NCBI GenBank assembly: GCA_003695865.1
Contig: RFGQ01000041.1
Location: 1 to 7,988, forward strand
Source of the DNA: Gemmatimonadota bacterium
Lineage (GTDB): Bacteria; Gemmatimonadota; Gemmatimonadetes; Longimicrobiales; Gaopeijiaceae
Direction of reading: 5' to 3'
DNA: 7,988 nt
Below the pieces are notes generated by a model, which saw only the letters and a list, made by a program, of their open reading frames with translations, was not told the origin of the DNA and ran no database searches. This document shows positions 1-6,991 of the stretch, in pieces. A program made the position numbers and the translations under genes. The first letter of the stretch is position 1. Each line of letters opens with the position of its first letter.

Positions 1-1
1 C

Positions 2-535
2 CTCGAGCCCTGCGACCTGGCCGGGTTCAACATCCGGCGCTTCGACCTGCCCATGCTCGTCGCGGAGTTCCGGCGCGCCGGTCTGGCGTTCGACGTGACC
101 TCGCGCAGACTCATCGACGTCCAGGCCATCTTCCACCGCGAAGAGCCGCGAGACCTCTCTGCCGCCGCGCGCTTCTACCTGGGGCGCGAGCACCCCGAGG
201 CGCACTCGGCGCTGGGCGACATCCGCACCTCGGCGGCCGTGCTGGCCGCGCAGTTCGAGCGCTACCCGCATCTGCCGCGCGACCTGGACGAGCTGAACCG
301 CTACTGCGACGAGCAGATGCCCTACCGCACCGAGTTCGACCGCTGGTTCGACGTGACCGACCAGGGACCGGTCTTCCGGCGCGGCAAACATCGCGGCCGG
401 GTGCTCGCCGAGGTGGCGGCGAGCGAGCCCGACTATCTGCACTGGATGCTCAAAGCGGACGACATGGACCCCGACGTGATCGCGGCCGTCCGCAAGGCGC
501 TCGACGATCTGGCGGGGGGCGGCGCAGCGTCCTAA
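2..535 (+). CDS. DEDDh 3'-5' exonuclease with ExoX-like C-terminal domain (5' end missing)
   Basis: This is the last 177 codons of a DnaQ-superfamily 3'-5' exonuclease, which removes nucleotides from DNA 3' ends using two metal ions. The frame is open from the first full codon, so the start and the ExoI motif (DxE) lie left of the window. Visible residues 8-15 (GFNIRRFD) match ExoII, with N10 and D15. H68 and D73 in HSALGD match ExoIII of the DEDDh type. Residues about 124-165 contain FRRGKHRG followed by EPDYLHWML. This resembles the small basic domain at the C-terminus of exonuclease X-like proteins, where a GK-x-x-G turn is followed by a YLxW helix. The propeller gene begins 39 nt after the stop, so co-transcription is possible but a functional link is not evident. 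The first in-frame ATG (position 53) falls inside the nuclease fold and is not the real start. Family assignment is firm; the exact repair or proofreading role is unknown. Confidence 0.88.
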   Translation, partial: LEPCDLAGFNIRRFDLPMLVAEFRRAGLAFDVTSRRLIDVQAIFHREEPRDLSAAARFYLGREHPEAHSALGDIRTSAAVLAAQFERYPHLPRDLDELNRYCDEQMPYRTEFDRWFDVTDQGPVFRRGKHRGRVLAEVAASEPDYLHWMLKADDMDPDVIAAVRKALDDLAGGGAAS

Positions 536-562
536 GGTGTGCTTCCCCACGCGACGCATTCC

Positions 563-567
563 GGAGG
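563..567 (+). promoter_or_regulatory. Shine-Dalgarno site of the propeller gene
   Basis: GGAGG lies 7 nt before the ATG at 575. It selects this ATG over the in-frame GTG at 539, which has no such site and would put 12 polar residues before the signal peptide. Confidence 0.8.
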
Positions 568-574
568 TTCGCCC

Positions 575-3541
575 ATGCTCAGGGCCCCACGCACGACCAC
601 ACTAGGCCTCATCCTGGCCGCCGCGTTCAGCGCCACGCTCGACCGCCCCGCTTCGGCCCAGACACCGATCGGCGAGGCCGACCTGGCCGCGCTCGCGCCG
701 CGTCCGATCGGACCGGCCGTCACCGGGGGGCGGGTCCACGACATCGAAGCGCTGCCCTCCGATCCGTCCACGATCTTCGTGGCCACGGCGTCGGGAGGCC
801 TGTGGAAGTCGACGAACCGCGGCCACACGTGGCGAAACGTGTTCGCAAACCAGGAGACGAGCACGTTCGGCGACGTGGCGATCGCGCCCTCCGATGCGAA
901 GGTGATGTACGCGGGCACCGGTGAGCAGAACAATCGCCAGAGCACGTCGTGGGGGCACGGGGTCTACCGTTCGGACGACGCGGGCGAGACCTGGCGGTAC
1001 GGGGGGCTCGCGGGCACGCACCACATCGGCAAGGTCGAGGTCGATCCCCGCGACCCCGACGTGGTCTTCGTCGCCGCGCTCGGCAATCTGTGGAGGCAGA
1101 GCGAGGAGCGGGGCGTCTACCGGAGTCGGGACGGCGGCCGCACGTGGGAGCGCGTACTCCACGTCGACGGCTTCACTGGGGCCGTGGACCTGGTGATGAA
1201 CCCGGAGAATCCCGACATCGTCTACGCGGCGACCTACCAGCGCCTGCGGCGCGCGTGGGGCTTCAACGGGGGCGGGCCCGGCTCGGGGATCTACCGGTCG
1301 ACCGACGGGGGCGACACCTGGACCGAGCTCACCGAAGGGCTCCCGGCGGGCGACAAGGGTCGCATCGGGCTCGCGATCGCGGCCAGCGAACCGCGCATCC
1401 TGAACGCGCTGGTCGAGACCGCCGACCGCGAGACCACGGGCACGTACCGTTCGGAAGACGGTGGCGACACCTGGGAGCGCGTGAGTCCGCTCGACCCACG
1501 GCCCATGTACTACTCCGAGATCTTCATCGACCCCACCGACGCGAACCGGGTTTACGTGCTGGCGACCTCGTCGTTCACCTCGAGCGACGGCGGACGCACG
1601 TTCGAAGAGATCGCGCGGCGGCCCACCTACGACGTGGGCGTGCACGCAGATCATCACGCGCTCTGGATCGACCCGAACGATCCCGAGCACTTCTACCTGG
1701 GCGGCGACGCGGGGGTCTACGAGACGTACGACCGCGGGGTCCGCTTCCGGAAGGTGAACAACTTCCCGATCGGTCAGTTCTACGCCATCGGCGTGGACAT
1801 GCGCGACCCCTACTTCGTGTACGGGGGCATGCAGGACAACCACTCCTGGATGGGGCCCTCGCAGACCCGACGCTGGATCGGCATCGTCGGTGACGACTGG
1901 AAGCAGATCGGGTTCGGCGACGGCATGTTCCAGCAGCCCAACCCCGCCAACCCCCGCTGGGTGTACTCGTCTTCGAACGGGGGCAACTACTCGCGCGTCG
2001 ACACCGAGACCGGAGACATCCGCTCCCTTCGTCAGGTCCCCCCGGCCGGCGAACCCCCGTACCGCTGGGACTGGACCTCGCCGAGCCTGGTCTCGCGGCA
2101 CGACCCCTCGACGGTGTATCTGGGCGGCAACCGGCTCTTCATCTCGCACGACGACGGCGAGAGCTTCACACGCACCGAAGACCTGACCCGCGCCGTCGAC
2201 CGCGACACGCTCTCGCTCATGGGCGTGCGCGGCGCCGACCTGAGCATCTCGGCCAACGACGGCACGTCGTCGTACGGCGAGATCACGACGATCGCGGAGT
2301 CGCCGCTGGACGGCAGCATCCTGTGGGTGGGCACCGACGACGGGAACGTGCAGCTCTCGCGCGACGGCGGCGCGACGTGGGCGGAGGTGTCCGGAGCCAT
2401 CGCCGACGTGCCCGACCTCACCTACGTGAGCCGGGTGGCCGGGTCGGCCCGTGGGCCGGGCTCGGCCTACGTGGCGTTCGACGCGCACCGCGACGGAGAC
2501 TTCCGTCCCTACCTGTTCCGCACCGACGACTTCGGCCGTACGTGGACGGCGCTGCACGAGGGACTGCCCGAGGACGGCAGCGTCAACGTGGTCGTGGAGC
2601 ATCCCGACGATCCCCAGACGCTCTTCGTGGGCACCGAGCACGGGGCCTACGTCTCGACCGACGCGGGCGGCCACTGGGCGCGACTGCCGGGACTCCCCAC
2701 CGTGCTCGTCGACGACATGGTCGTCCATCCCCGTGACAAGGACCTGGTGATCGGAACGCACGGGGCCAGCATCTGGATCGTGGACGACACGCGTCCGCTC
2801 GTGGAGTGGGGAGACGCGGCCGCCGCGGGCGGGGCGTTCCTGTTCTCGATCGACCGGGCCACGATCTTCCAGCACTGGAAGGACACCTCCTACCGTGGGC
2901 ACGCGGAGTTCCACGGTGTGAACCCGCCCGACGGCGCCCTGATCACCTACCGTCTGGGCGAGGGCGACGGGCCCGCGACGCTCACCGTCCGCAACGCAGC
3001 CGGAGACGTGGTGCGTACGATGGGCGTGCCCTCGGCCGCGGGCGTGCATCGGGTGAACTGGGACCTGCGCCACGACGGCCCGAACGGGCCCCGCGACTGG
3101 CGCCCGCACGCCGACCCCGAGCTGGCCCGGCCGCTCGACCGGGCCGGGCCCTGGGTGTCGCCCGGGGTGTACACGGTCGCCCTCGAGGCGCGCGGCACGG
3201 CGGTGGAGCGCACCGTCGAGGTGCGCGGCGATCCCGAACTGCCGCTCACCGACGCGGACTACCGGTCGCGCGAAGCGTTCATGCTGGGGCTCATCGACCT
3301 GATGGAGCGCGTGCGGGAAGCCGCGCCCGATCTGCGGTGTCCGGGCGGCTTCGGAGGCGGCCCACTCCCCGAAGGTCGCGCGGGCGATCTGTGCCGGGTG
3401 ATGCGGGGCGCGCAGCAACTCTACGGGGCGCTTTCGGGGGGCGGCGTGCGGCCGGGCACCCTGTCTCCGCCCACTGCCGACCAGCGGGCGGCCCGGGAGG
3501 AACTCGAGCGGACGCTGGCGCGGGCGCTCGCCGGGGGGTGA
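575..3541 (+). CDS. Secreted sortilin/VPS10-like BNR (Asp-box) beta-propeller protein
   Basis: This is a 988-residue exported protein of the family usually annotated as sortilin N-terminal/VPS10-like or 'BNR-repeat glycosyl hydrolase'; no catalytic role is shown by the sequence. Residues 1-29 are a signal peptide with likely cleavage after ASA, before QTPIG. Eleven Asp-box motifs (S-x-D-x-G-x-T-W or close variants) start near residues 79, 133, 184, 242, 293, 336, 384, 524, 595, 650 and 694. Those near 336, 384 and 524 end in F instead of W, and the ones at 384 and 694 are degenerate. An N-terminal IGPAVTGGRVHDIE segment and HADHHALWIDP (from about residue 360) look like the conserved family core. 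Residues about 776-870 resemble the FlgD-like Ig segment often found after such propellers, followed by a helical tail. The only two cysteines I find are C922 and C940 in that tail. The start is set by an upstream GGAGG. Substrate or partner is unknown; peptide or protein binding is a family-based guess. Confidence 0.9.
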   Translation: MLRAPRTTTLGLILAAAFSATLDRPASAQTPIGEADLAALAPRPIGPAVTGGRVHDIEALPSDPSTIFVATASGGLWKSTNRGHTWRNVFANQETSTFGDVAIAPSDAKVMYAGTGEQNNRQSTSWGHGVYRSDDAGETWRYGGLAGTHHIGKVEVDPRDPDVVFVAALGNLWRQSEERGVYRSRDGGRTWERVLHVDGFTGAVDLVMNPENPDIVYAATYQRLRRAWGFNGGGPGSGIYRSTDGGDTWTELTEGLPAGDKGRIGLAIAASEPRILNALVETADRETTGTYRSEDGGDTWERVSPLDPRPMYYSEIFIDPTDANRVYVLATSSFTSSDGGRTFEEIARRPTYDVGVHADHHALWIDPNDPEHFYLGGDAGVYETYDRGVRFRKVNNFPIGQFYAIGVDMRDPYFVYGGMQDNHSWMGPSQTRRWIGIVGDDWKQIGFGDGMFQQPNPANPRWVYSSSNGGNYSRVDTETGDIRSLRQVPPAGEPPYRWDWTSPSLVSRHDPSTVYLGGNRLFISHDDGESFTRTEDLTRAVDRDTLSLMGVRGADLSISANDGTSSYGEITTIAESPLDGSILWVGTDDGNVQLSRDGGATWAEVSGAIADVPDLTYVSRVAGSARGPGSAYVAFDAHRDGDFRPYLFRTDDFGRTWTALHEGLPEDGSVNVVVEHPDDPQTLFVGTEHGAYVSTDAGGHWARLPGLPTVLVDDMVVHPRDKDLVIGTHGASIWIVDDTRPLVEWGDAAAAGGAFLFSIDRATIFQHWKDTSYRGHAEFHGVNPPDGALITYRLGEGDGPATLTVRNAAGDVVRTMGVPSAAGVHRVNWDLRHDGPNGPRDWRPHADPELARPLDRAGPWVSPGVYTVALEARGTAVERTVEVRGDPELPLTDADYRSREAFMLGLIDLMERVREAAPDLRCPGGFGGGPLPEGRAGDLCRVMRGAQQLYGALSGGGVRPGTLSPPTADQRAAREELERTLARALAGG

Positions 3542-3608
3542 TGCGCCCCAGACGGCGAGCCTTCTCGCGGCGGCCCGTCAGGCTTACCGGGGCGGCGCAC
3601 CCTCTGGT

Positions 3609-3627
3609 GGCGGCGCTCGGGGCCGCC
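3609..3627. terminator. Possible hairpin terminator after the propeller gene
   Basis: GGCGGC and GCCGCC form a perfect 6-bp stem around a 7-nt loop, about 70 nt after the propeller stop codon. There is no T-tract behind it, so a classical Rho-independent terminator is not shown. In DNA this GC-rich such a stem can occur by chance. Confidence 0.25.
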
Positions 3628-3641
3628 TAGTGTGAGGTGCC

Positions 3642-3664
3642 ACGGACGGACGACCAACGGACGG
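3642..3664 (+). repeat. Pair of ACGGACGG direct repeats before the membrane-protein gene
   Basis: ACGGACGG occurs at 3642-3649 and again at 3657-3664, 15 nt start to start. The second copy runs into the ribosome binding site. It could be a binding site for a regulator of the downstream pair or a chance repeat; the sequence alone does not decide. Confidence 0.4.
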
Positions 3665-3668
3665 GAGG
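3663..3668 (+). promoter_or_regulatory. Shine-Dalgarno site of the four-helix membrane protein
   Basis: GGGAGG ends 4 nt before the ATG at 3673. The spacing is short, but the match is good and favours this ATG over the in-frame GTG at 3637. Confidence 0.65.
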
Positions 3669-3672
3669 TCCG

Positions 3673-4068
3673 ATGCTCTTTTACGCACACTCGGGCGTGC
3701 GCTATCTGATCCTGCTGGCCGGCGCGGTCACGCTGGTCTACGGCCTTTACGTGCTGGCCACCGGCCGCCGCTACGACGACGTTCTCCGCCGCAGCGCGTC
3801 GACCTATACGCTGCTGCTGCACGTACAGATTCTGCTCGGCCTGGCCCTGGTGTTCTCTGGGCGTTTCTACCCGCAGCTCACGGGGCACATCTTCATGATG
3901 GTGTTCGCCGCGGCGGCCATGCAGATCCCGGTCTCGGTGCTTCGCCGCAGGGAGCCCGAACGGCGGACGGCGGCCCCCCTCGTGGTGGGCGCGCTGCTCT
4001 CGCTCGGGCTCATCGTGGGCGGCATCCTGGCGATCGGTCGGCCCATCGTGGGGTCGGGCGGCGGATGA
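3673..4068 (+). CDS. Small four-helix membrane protein, cytochrome b-like family
   Basis: This 131-residue integral membrane protein has four hydrophobic helices at about residues 8-29, 43-62, 71-90 and 100-123. There is almost no soluble part beyond an arginine-rich loop (RRREPERR) between helices 3 and 4. From memory, the pattern AHSGVRYLILL, then LLLHVQILLGLAL, then GHIFMMV resembles short proteins annotated 'cytochrome B' in Bacteroidota and other phyla. That name is weakly supported experimentally. H6, H50 and H72 sit at or inside helix ends and could bind haem, which is an inference. Its stop overlaps the start of the di-heme peroxidase-like gene (ATGA, 4065-4068), so the two are almost certainly co-translated. 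The ATG at 3673 was chosen because GGGAGG precedes it and it places the first helix at the N-terminus. The membrane-protein call is secure; haem binding and any redox role are not. Confidence 0.8.
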   Translation: MLFYAHSGVRYLILLAGAVTLVYGLYVLATGRRYDDVLRRSASTYTLLLHVQILLGLALVFSGRFYPQLTGHIFMMVFAAAAMQIPVSVLRRREPERRTAAPLVVGALLSLGLIVGGILAIGRPIVGSGGG

Positions 4069-5336
4069 GCGCCGATCGCCGCGGCGGACCTCCCGCCCGC
4101 TGCCGCGATCGACCTGCCGCCGCACGGCCCGCCCGTCGGCTCTGCTCCGTTACGGCGCTGCTCGGCCTCGCCGCCGCGCTCGGCGCCTGCGGCGGTGACG
4201 ACGCCCAGGGGCCCGATGCGTCCGACGACCTCGTGCTGCGCTACGGGCTCGAGCCCATGCCGGCCATGGTGCACCCGGCCGACAACCCGCCCGATCCGGA
4301 CCGCATCGCGCTGGGCAAGCTGATCTTCTTCGATCCCGTGCAGAGTTCGGGGGGTGACGTGGCGTGCGCCACCTGCCACCTGCCCCGCTTCGGGTTCGCC
4401 GACGGGCGCGACCTGCCGCTCGGACCGTCGGGAATCGGACTGGGCCCACAGCGGCGACTCACCGATCCCGACATGGTGCCCGAGGCCCGCCACTCTCCCA
4501 CCGTCGTGAACGTGGGATTCAACCGGTTCGGGGCGCAGGTGACCGCCGACGGCTTCATGTTCTGGGACGGGCGCGTTCGTCGACTCGAGCGCCTGGTCAC
4601 GCTGCCTCAGCTCGAGTTCAGCGAGATGCGCGGCGATGCGGTGCCGGTCGAGGCGGCCCTCGACAGCGTGCTGGCACGCATCCGCCGGATCCCGGAGTAC
4701 GTGGAGTTGTTCCGGGCCGCCTTCCCCGAGCGGGCGGCGCTGGCCGACGCCGGGGCGCTCGAGTCGGTCGTGGACTCCACCACGCTCTCGCAGGCGCTCG
4801 CGCAGTTCGTGCGCTCCCTCACCGGTGTGGAGTCGGCCTACGACCGCTACGTCGCCGGCGATCGGGACGCCCTCAGCGACGCCGCCAGGCGCGGCCTCAT
4901 CCTGTTCCACGAAAAGGCCGGATGCGTGCGTTGCCACTCGGGTCCGATGTTTTCGGACTTCCAGTTCCATGTGGTGGGCGCCCGGCAGCTCGGTCCGGGC
5001 TTCCAGACCACGCCGCACGACGATCCCGGACGCTGGCTGGTGACCCGGGTCGAGTCGGACCGCTACCGCTTCCGAACCCCCAGCCTGCGCAACGTCGCCG
5101 AGACCGCTCCCTACATGCACTCGGGCGGGTACGCCACGCTGCGCGACGTCGTCGAGTTCTTCAACCGGGGGGGCGGCGACCATCCCTTCGTCGATCCGGC
5201 CCGCCTCGAGATCGAGCCGCTGGGGCTCACCGATCAGGAGATCGACGACCTGGTCACGTTTCTGGGAACGCTGTCCGACATGCCGGAGATCGAGATCCCG
5301 GAGCGCGTCCCCTCGGGGCTGGCGGTTCCACGCTGA
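4065..5336 (+). CDS. Lipoprotein di-heme cytochrome c peroxidase / MauG-family protein
   Basis: This 423-residue protein belongs to the bacterial di-heme cytochrome c peroxidase/MauG family. Members reduce hydrogen peroxide with electrons from small donors or oxidise protein residues. Two CxxCH haem-c sites are present: C101-A-T-C104-H105 and C287-V-R-C290-H291. FWDGR (166-170), TPSLRNV (338-344) and APYMHSGGYATL around M351 are family landmarks. The Met at this position is as in peroxidases, where MauG has Tyr, so peroxidase-like chemistry is favoured. The N-terminus has a long arginine-rich region, a hydrophobic stretch and a lipobox ending LGAC with C42, predicting a lipid-anchored protein facing the periplasm. 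The start overlaps the membrane-protein stop as ATGA, which supports it despite the roughly 25-residue n-region. The substrate is unknown. A MauG-like modifying role cannot be excluded. Confidence 0.9.
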   Translation: MSADRRGGPPARCRDRPAAARPARRLCSVTALLGLAAALGACGGDDAQGPDASDDLVLRYGLEPMPAMVHPADNPPDPDRIALGKLIFFDPVQSSGGDVACATCHLPRFGFADGRDLPLGPSGIGLGPQRRLTDPDMVPEARHSPTVVNVGFNRFGAQVTADGFMFWDGRVRRLERLVTLPQLEFSEMRGDAVPVEAALDSVLARIRRIPEYVELFRAAFPERAALADAGALESVVDSTTLSQALAQFVRSLTGVESAYDRYVAGDRDALSDAARRGLILFHEKAGCVRCHSGPMFSDFQFHVVGARQLGPGFQTTPHDDPGRWLVTRVESDRYRFRTPSLRNVAETAPYMHSGGYATLRDVVEFFNRGGGDHPFVDPARLEIEPLGLTDQEIDDLVTFLGTLSDMPEIEIPERVPSGLAVPR

Positions 5337-5380
5337 AGAGGGCCCGCCGGCCGGGGGCGCCGCGTGCACGACCGCCGCCC

Positions 5381-5399
5381 GAGCGCCGGCTCAGCGCTC
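5381..5399. terminator. Hairpin at the convergent gene ends
   Basis: GAGCGC and GCGCTC form a perfect 6-bp stem around a 7-nt loop. The loop contains the complement of the minus-strand stop codon (5391-5393). It could serve as a bidirectional terminator between the convergent operons, but neither side has a T-tract. The whole space between the two stops is 54 nt and shows nothing else I can support. Confidence 0.3.
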
Positions 5400-6419
5400 C
5401 AGCCGAACGAGCCCCGCGGGCAGGCCGGAGAAGTCCGCCACGATCGTGCGCGGGGCCTCGGGCGGGGCGTCTCCGATCGGGTTGCGGTACAGCCGCAGGA
5501 AGAAGGGCTCGGAGGCGAGCGGCGCCTCCTCCCGCTCGGCGTAGGGCTCGACCGTGATCACGTGCGTCCAGCGTGAGGGCGAGCCCGGAGAGCCGTTGAG
5601 GTCGAGCGGCAGCGAGAGGCCCTCGGGCAGGCTCACGGCGAGCGGGTTGGCCAGAAAATCGTCACCGGGCCAGTGCACTTCGCGCAGCAGCGCCTTCTCG
5701 TAGTCCAGGTAGCCCGAGAATCCCCCGGGGCCGGTGTCGTCCCGGAAGCGCGCGTAGCGCCGGGGCCCCGGCGCGAACTTGCCGTACGAGATCCACAGGG
5801 CATCGGCCGTGCCGTAGTCGCGTACCACCCATCCCTCGTAGAGCCAACCGGCCGTCAGGGGTGCGAAGCGCGCATAGAACGCCATGTCGGTCGTGTCGAC
5901 CGCCGGGTTCATGAGCCAGATGCCGGCGTCCTCATCGCTGGACGCACCCGAGCCGTCATCGTTCGAAAACGTGTGCAACACGTGCGTTCCCGGTGCGGCT
6001 TCGAGCGGTTGCCCGATGGGTGTGAGGTAGCCCTCGACCCCCAGCACCGCGCTGTCGCCGACGAAGCGCCCACCGACCAGGGTCAGTTCCGAGGGGACCC
6101 CGTGTTCGTCGCCGGCCGGCTCGAGGGTGATCCAGAGCGCGGTGGGAGCGGACACCGGCGAGGGCAACCGCACATCCCCCCCGGCCGCATCCACGACTCC
6201 CGCACGCACCACGGCATCGGCCGTATCGGTCACCCACGCCTCGTAGCGGCCGCCGAGCGGGGCGGGCACGGGCAGACCCGAGAGCGTGATCCGCAGGACC
6301 GGAAGGTCTTCGGCGGGCGGCTCGGTCAGACCCCCATCGTCCCCGCAACCCGCAGCGGCGAGCACAGCGAACAGGGCAGCGGCGCCCCGGCGGGCGACAC
6401 GCGCACGGCGCCCGCTCAT
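5391..6419 (-). CDS. Lipoprotein with two RskA-like modules (paralogue B)
   Basis: This is a 342-residue predicted lipoprotein of unknown function. The signal peptide ends in LAAAGC with C25 as lipidation site, followed by a polar GDDGG stretch. Two similar blocks follow. At about 41-117, ITLSGL, GGRYEAWV and LWITLEPAGD occur in order. At about 182-312, FAPL, GWLYEGWVV and VITVEPYAE occur in order. A Y-x-x-W-V strand followed by a TVEP strand is reminiscent of the extracytoplasmic domain of RskA-type anti-sigma factors. No zinc-binding anti-sigma domain or transmembrane helix is present, so I do not call it an anti-sigma factor. EDAGIW (163-168), SYGKF (211-215), GDDFLANP (252-259) and YRNPIG (311-316) recur in the protein encoded at 6992-7988, so the two are paralogues. 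The start overlaps the preceding stop as ATGA, implying translational coupling; only a G-rich stretch precedes it. Confidence 0.82.
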   Translation of the reverse strand: MSGRRARVARRGAAALFAVLAAAGCGDDGGLTEPPAEDLPVLRITLSGLPVPAPLGGRYEAWVTDTADAVVRAGVVDAAGGDVRLPSPVSAPTALWITLEPAGDEHGVPSELTLVGGRFVGDSAVLGVEGYLTPIGQPLEAAPGTHVLHTFSNDDGSGASSDEDAGIWLMNPAVDTTDMAFYARFAPLTAGWLYEGWVVRDYGTADALWISYGKFAPGPRRYARFRDDTGPGGFSGYLDYEKALLREVHWPGDDFLANPLAVSLPEGLSLPLDLNGSPGSPSRWTHVITVEPYAEREEAPLASEPFFLRLYRNPIGDAPPEAPRTIVADFSGLPAGLVRLER

Positions 6420-6934
6420 CCGCCCCCGAGCGTGAGGCGCAGCGGCCAGCTCAGCGGCACCCGCACGAGCGGCACGGAGACCGGCACCACGCCGGCCTCG
6501 ATGTCGTCGTCGGGGATGGTGACCTGATCGTCGCCGCTCGCGCTGATCGCAATGCCCGCGGCAACGCCGGCCCCGACGATGCCGCCCACGAGCAGGAGCG
6601 TGCCCCGCTTGTCGAGCGTGCGCACTTCGAGGCGCTCGATGGACGAGCGGGGCACGGTGAGCTCCTGGAACACGCGGCTGCCCGCGGTGCCGACCCGCAC
6701 CTGAAGCAGCAGGCGATCCGCCGCCGCCTCGAGCACCGTGCCGTCCACGAAGCGTTCCTCGCGGCCCACGGCCTCGCGCAGCGCCTCGGCCTCTCGCAGG
6801 TCCACGTGCGCGCGGACCTTTGCGCCCGGGGGCGGCGGCGCTTCACCGACGGGTTGGTAGTGATAGCACCCGGCCGTCACCAGTACGGCCGCGCACAGCG
6901 TGGCCCTGCACAGCGCAGACATGTGTGTGGTCAT
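6416..6934 (-). CDS. Small lipoprotein with glycine-rich hydrophobic segment
   Basis: This 172-residue predicted lipoprotein has a signal peptide ending VLVTAGC, C23 being the lipidated residue, followed by YHYQPVG and a proline-rich linker. Residues about 38-107 look like a compact beta-rich domain (AKVRAHVDL, DGTVLEA, RLLLQVRV, FQELTVPRSSIERLEV). Residues 111-134 are hydrophobic and glycine/alanine-rich, like a glycine zipper or a membrane-inserted hairpin. The C-terminus has further short strands ending in LRLTLGGG. I recognise the general 'CYxY ... PPGxxVR' lipoprotein style from Gemmatimonadota-like genomes, but no function is known to me. The start at 6934 is set by GGGAGG 5 nt upstream on the minus strand. 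The stop overlaps the next gene, and the gene lies between two paralogous lipoprotein genes. It may act with them in the envelope, which is inferred from the operon only. Confidence 0.8.
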   Translation of the reverse strand: MTTHMSALCRATLCAAVLVTAGCYHYQPVGEAPPPPGAKVRAHVDLREAEALREAVGREERFVDGTVLEAAADRLLLQVRVGTAGSRVFQELTVPRSSIERLEVRTLDKRGTLLLVGGIVGAGVAAGIAISASGDDQVTIPDDDIEAGVVPVSVPLVRVPLSWPLRLTLGGG

Positions 6935-6939
6935 CGCGT

Positions 6940-6945
6940 CCTCCC
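6940..6945 (-). promoter_or_regulatory. Shine-Dalgarno site of the small lipoprotein gene
   Basis: On the minus strand GGGAGG lies 5 nt before the ATG at 6934. It favours that start over the second in-frame ATG at 6922. Confidence 0.75.
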
Positions 6946-6991
6946 GTCGTCTCTTCCCGAGGTCGGGGATCAGGCTGCGCCGCTTTCGGTC

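Larger units (their letters stand above)
3542..3672. other. Intergenic gap between the propeller gene and the redox gene pair
   Basis: This is the longest clearly non-coding stretch (131 nt). It holds a short GC hairpin, an 8-nt direct repeat and a Shine-Dalgarno site. A promoter for the downstream pair would be expected here, but I cannot pick out convincing -35/-10 boxes. Confidence 0.5.

Noticed and set aside
539..574. GTG start 12 codons upstream of the propeller ATG
   Set aside because: There is no ribosome binding site before it, whereas the ATG at 575 has GGAGG at ideal spacing and begins the signal peptide.
949..1893. 314-codon plus-strand frame inside the propeller gene
   Set aside because: It is an arginine-rich out-of-frame reading of the Asp-box region, a common artefact in high-GC DNA.
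809..2680. Repeated Asp-box DNA as a tandem DNA repeat or CRISPR-like array
   Set aside because: The similarity is at protein level only, with uneven spacing from about 120 to over 400 nt and diverged codons, as expected for propeller blades.
602..3418. 938-codon open frame on the minus strand opposite the propeller gene
   Set aside because: It is rich in His, Arg, Val, Gly and Asp with no recognisable motif, as expected for the complement of a GC-rich gene. The plus-strand frame has a signal peptide, a ribosome binding site and eleven Asp boxes.
3637..3672. GTG start 12 codons upstream of the membrane-protein ATG
   Set aside because: It would add a polar stretch containing the ribosome binding site of the better ATG at 3673.
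3867..5369. 500-codon open frame on the minus strand opposite the di-heme protein
   Set aside because: It crosses two real genes and lacks any domain or signal, while the plus strand carries both CxxCH sites.
5673..6527. 284-codon open frame on the plus strand opposite the minus-strand lipoproteins
   Set aside because: It has low-complexity Arg/Gly/His-rich composition and no homology that I recognise. The minus-strand frames have lipoboxes and shared paralogue motifs.
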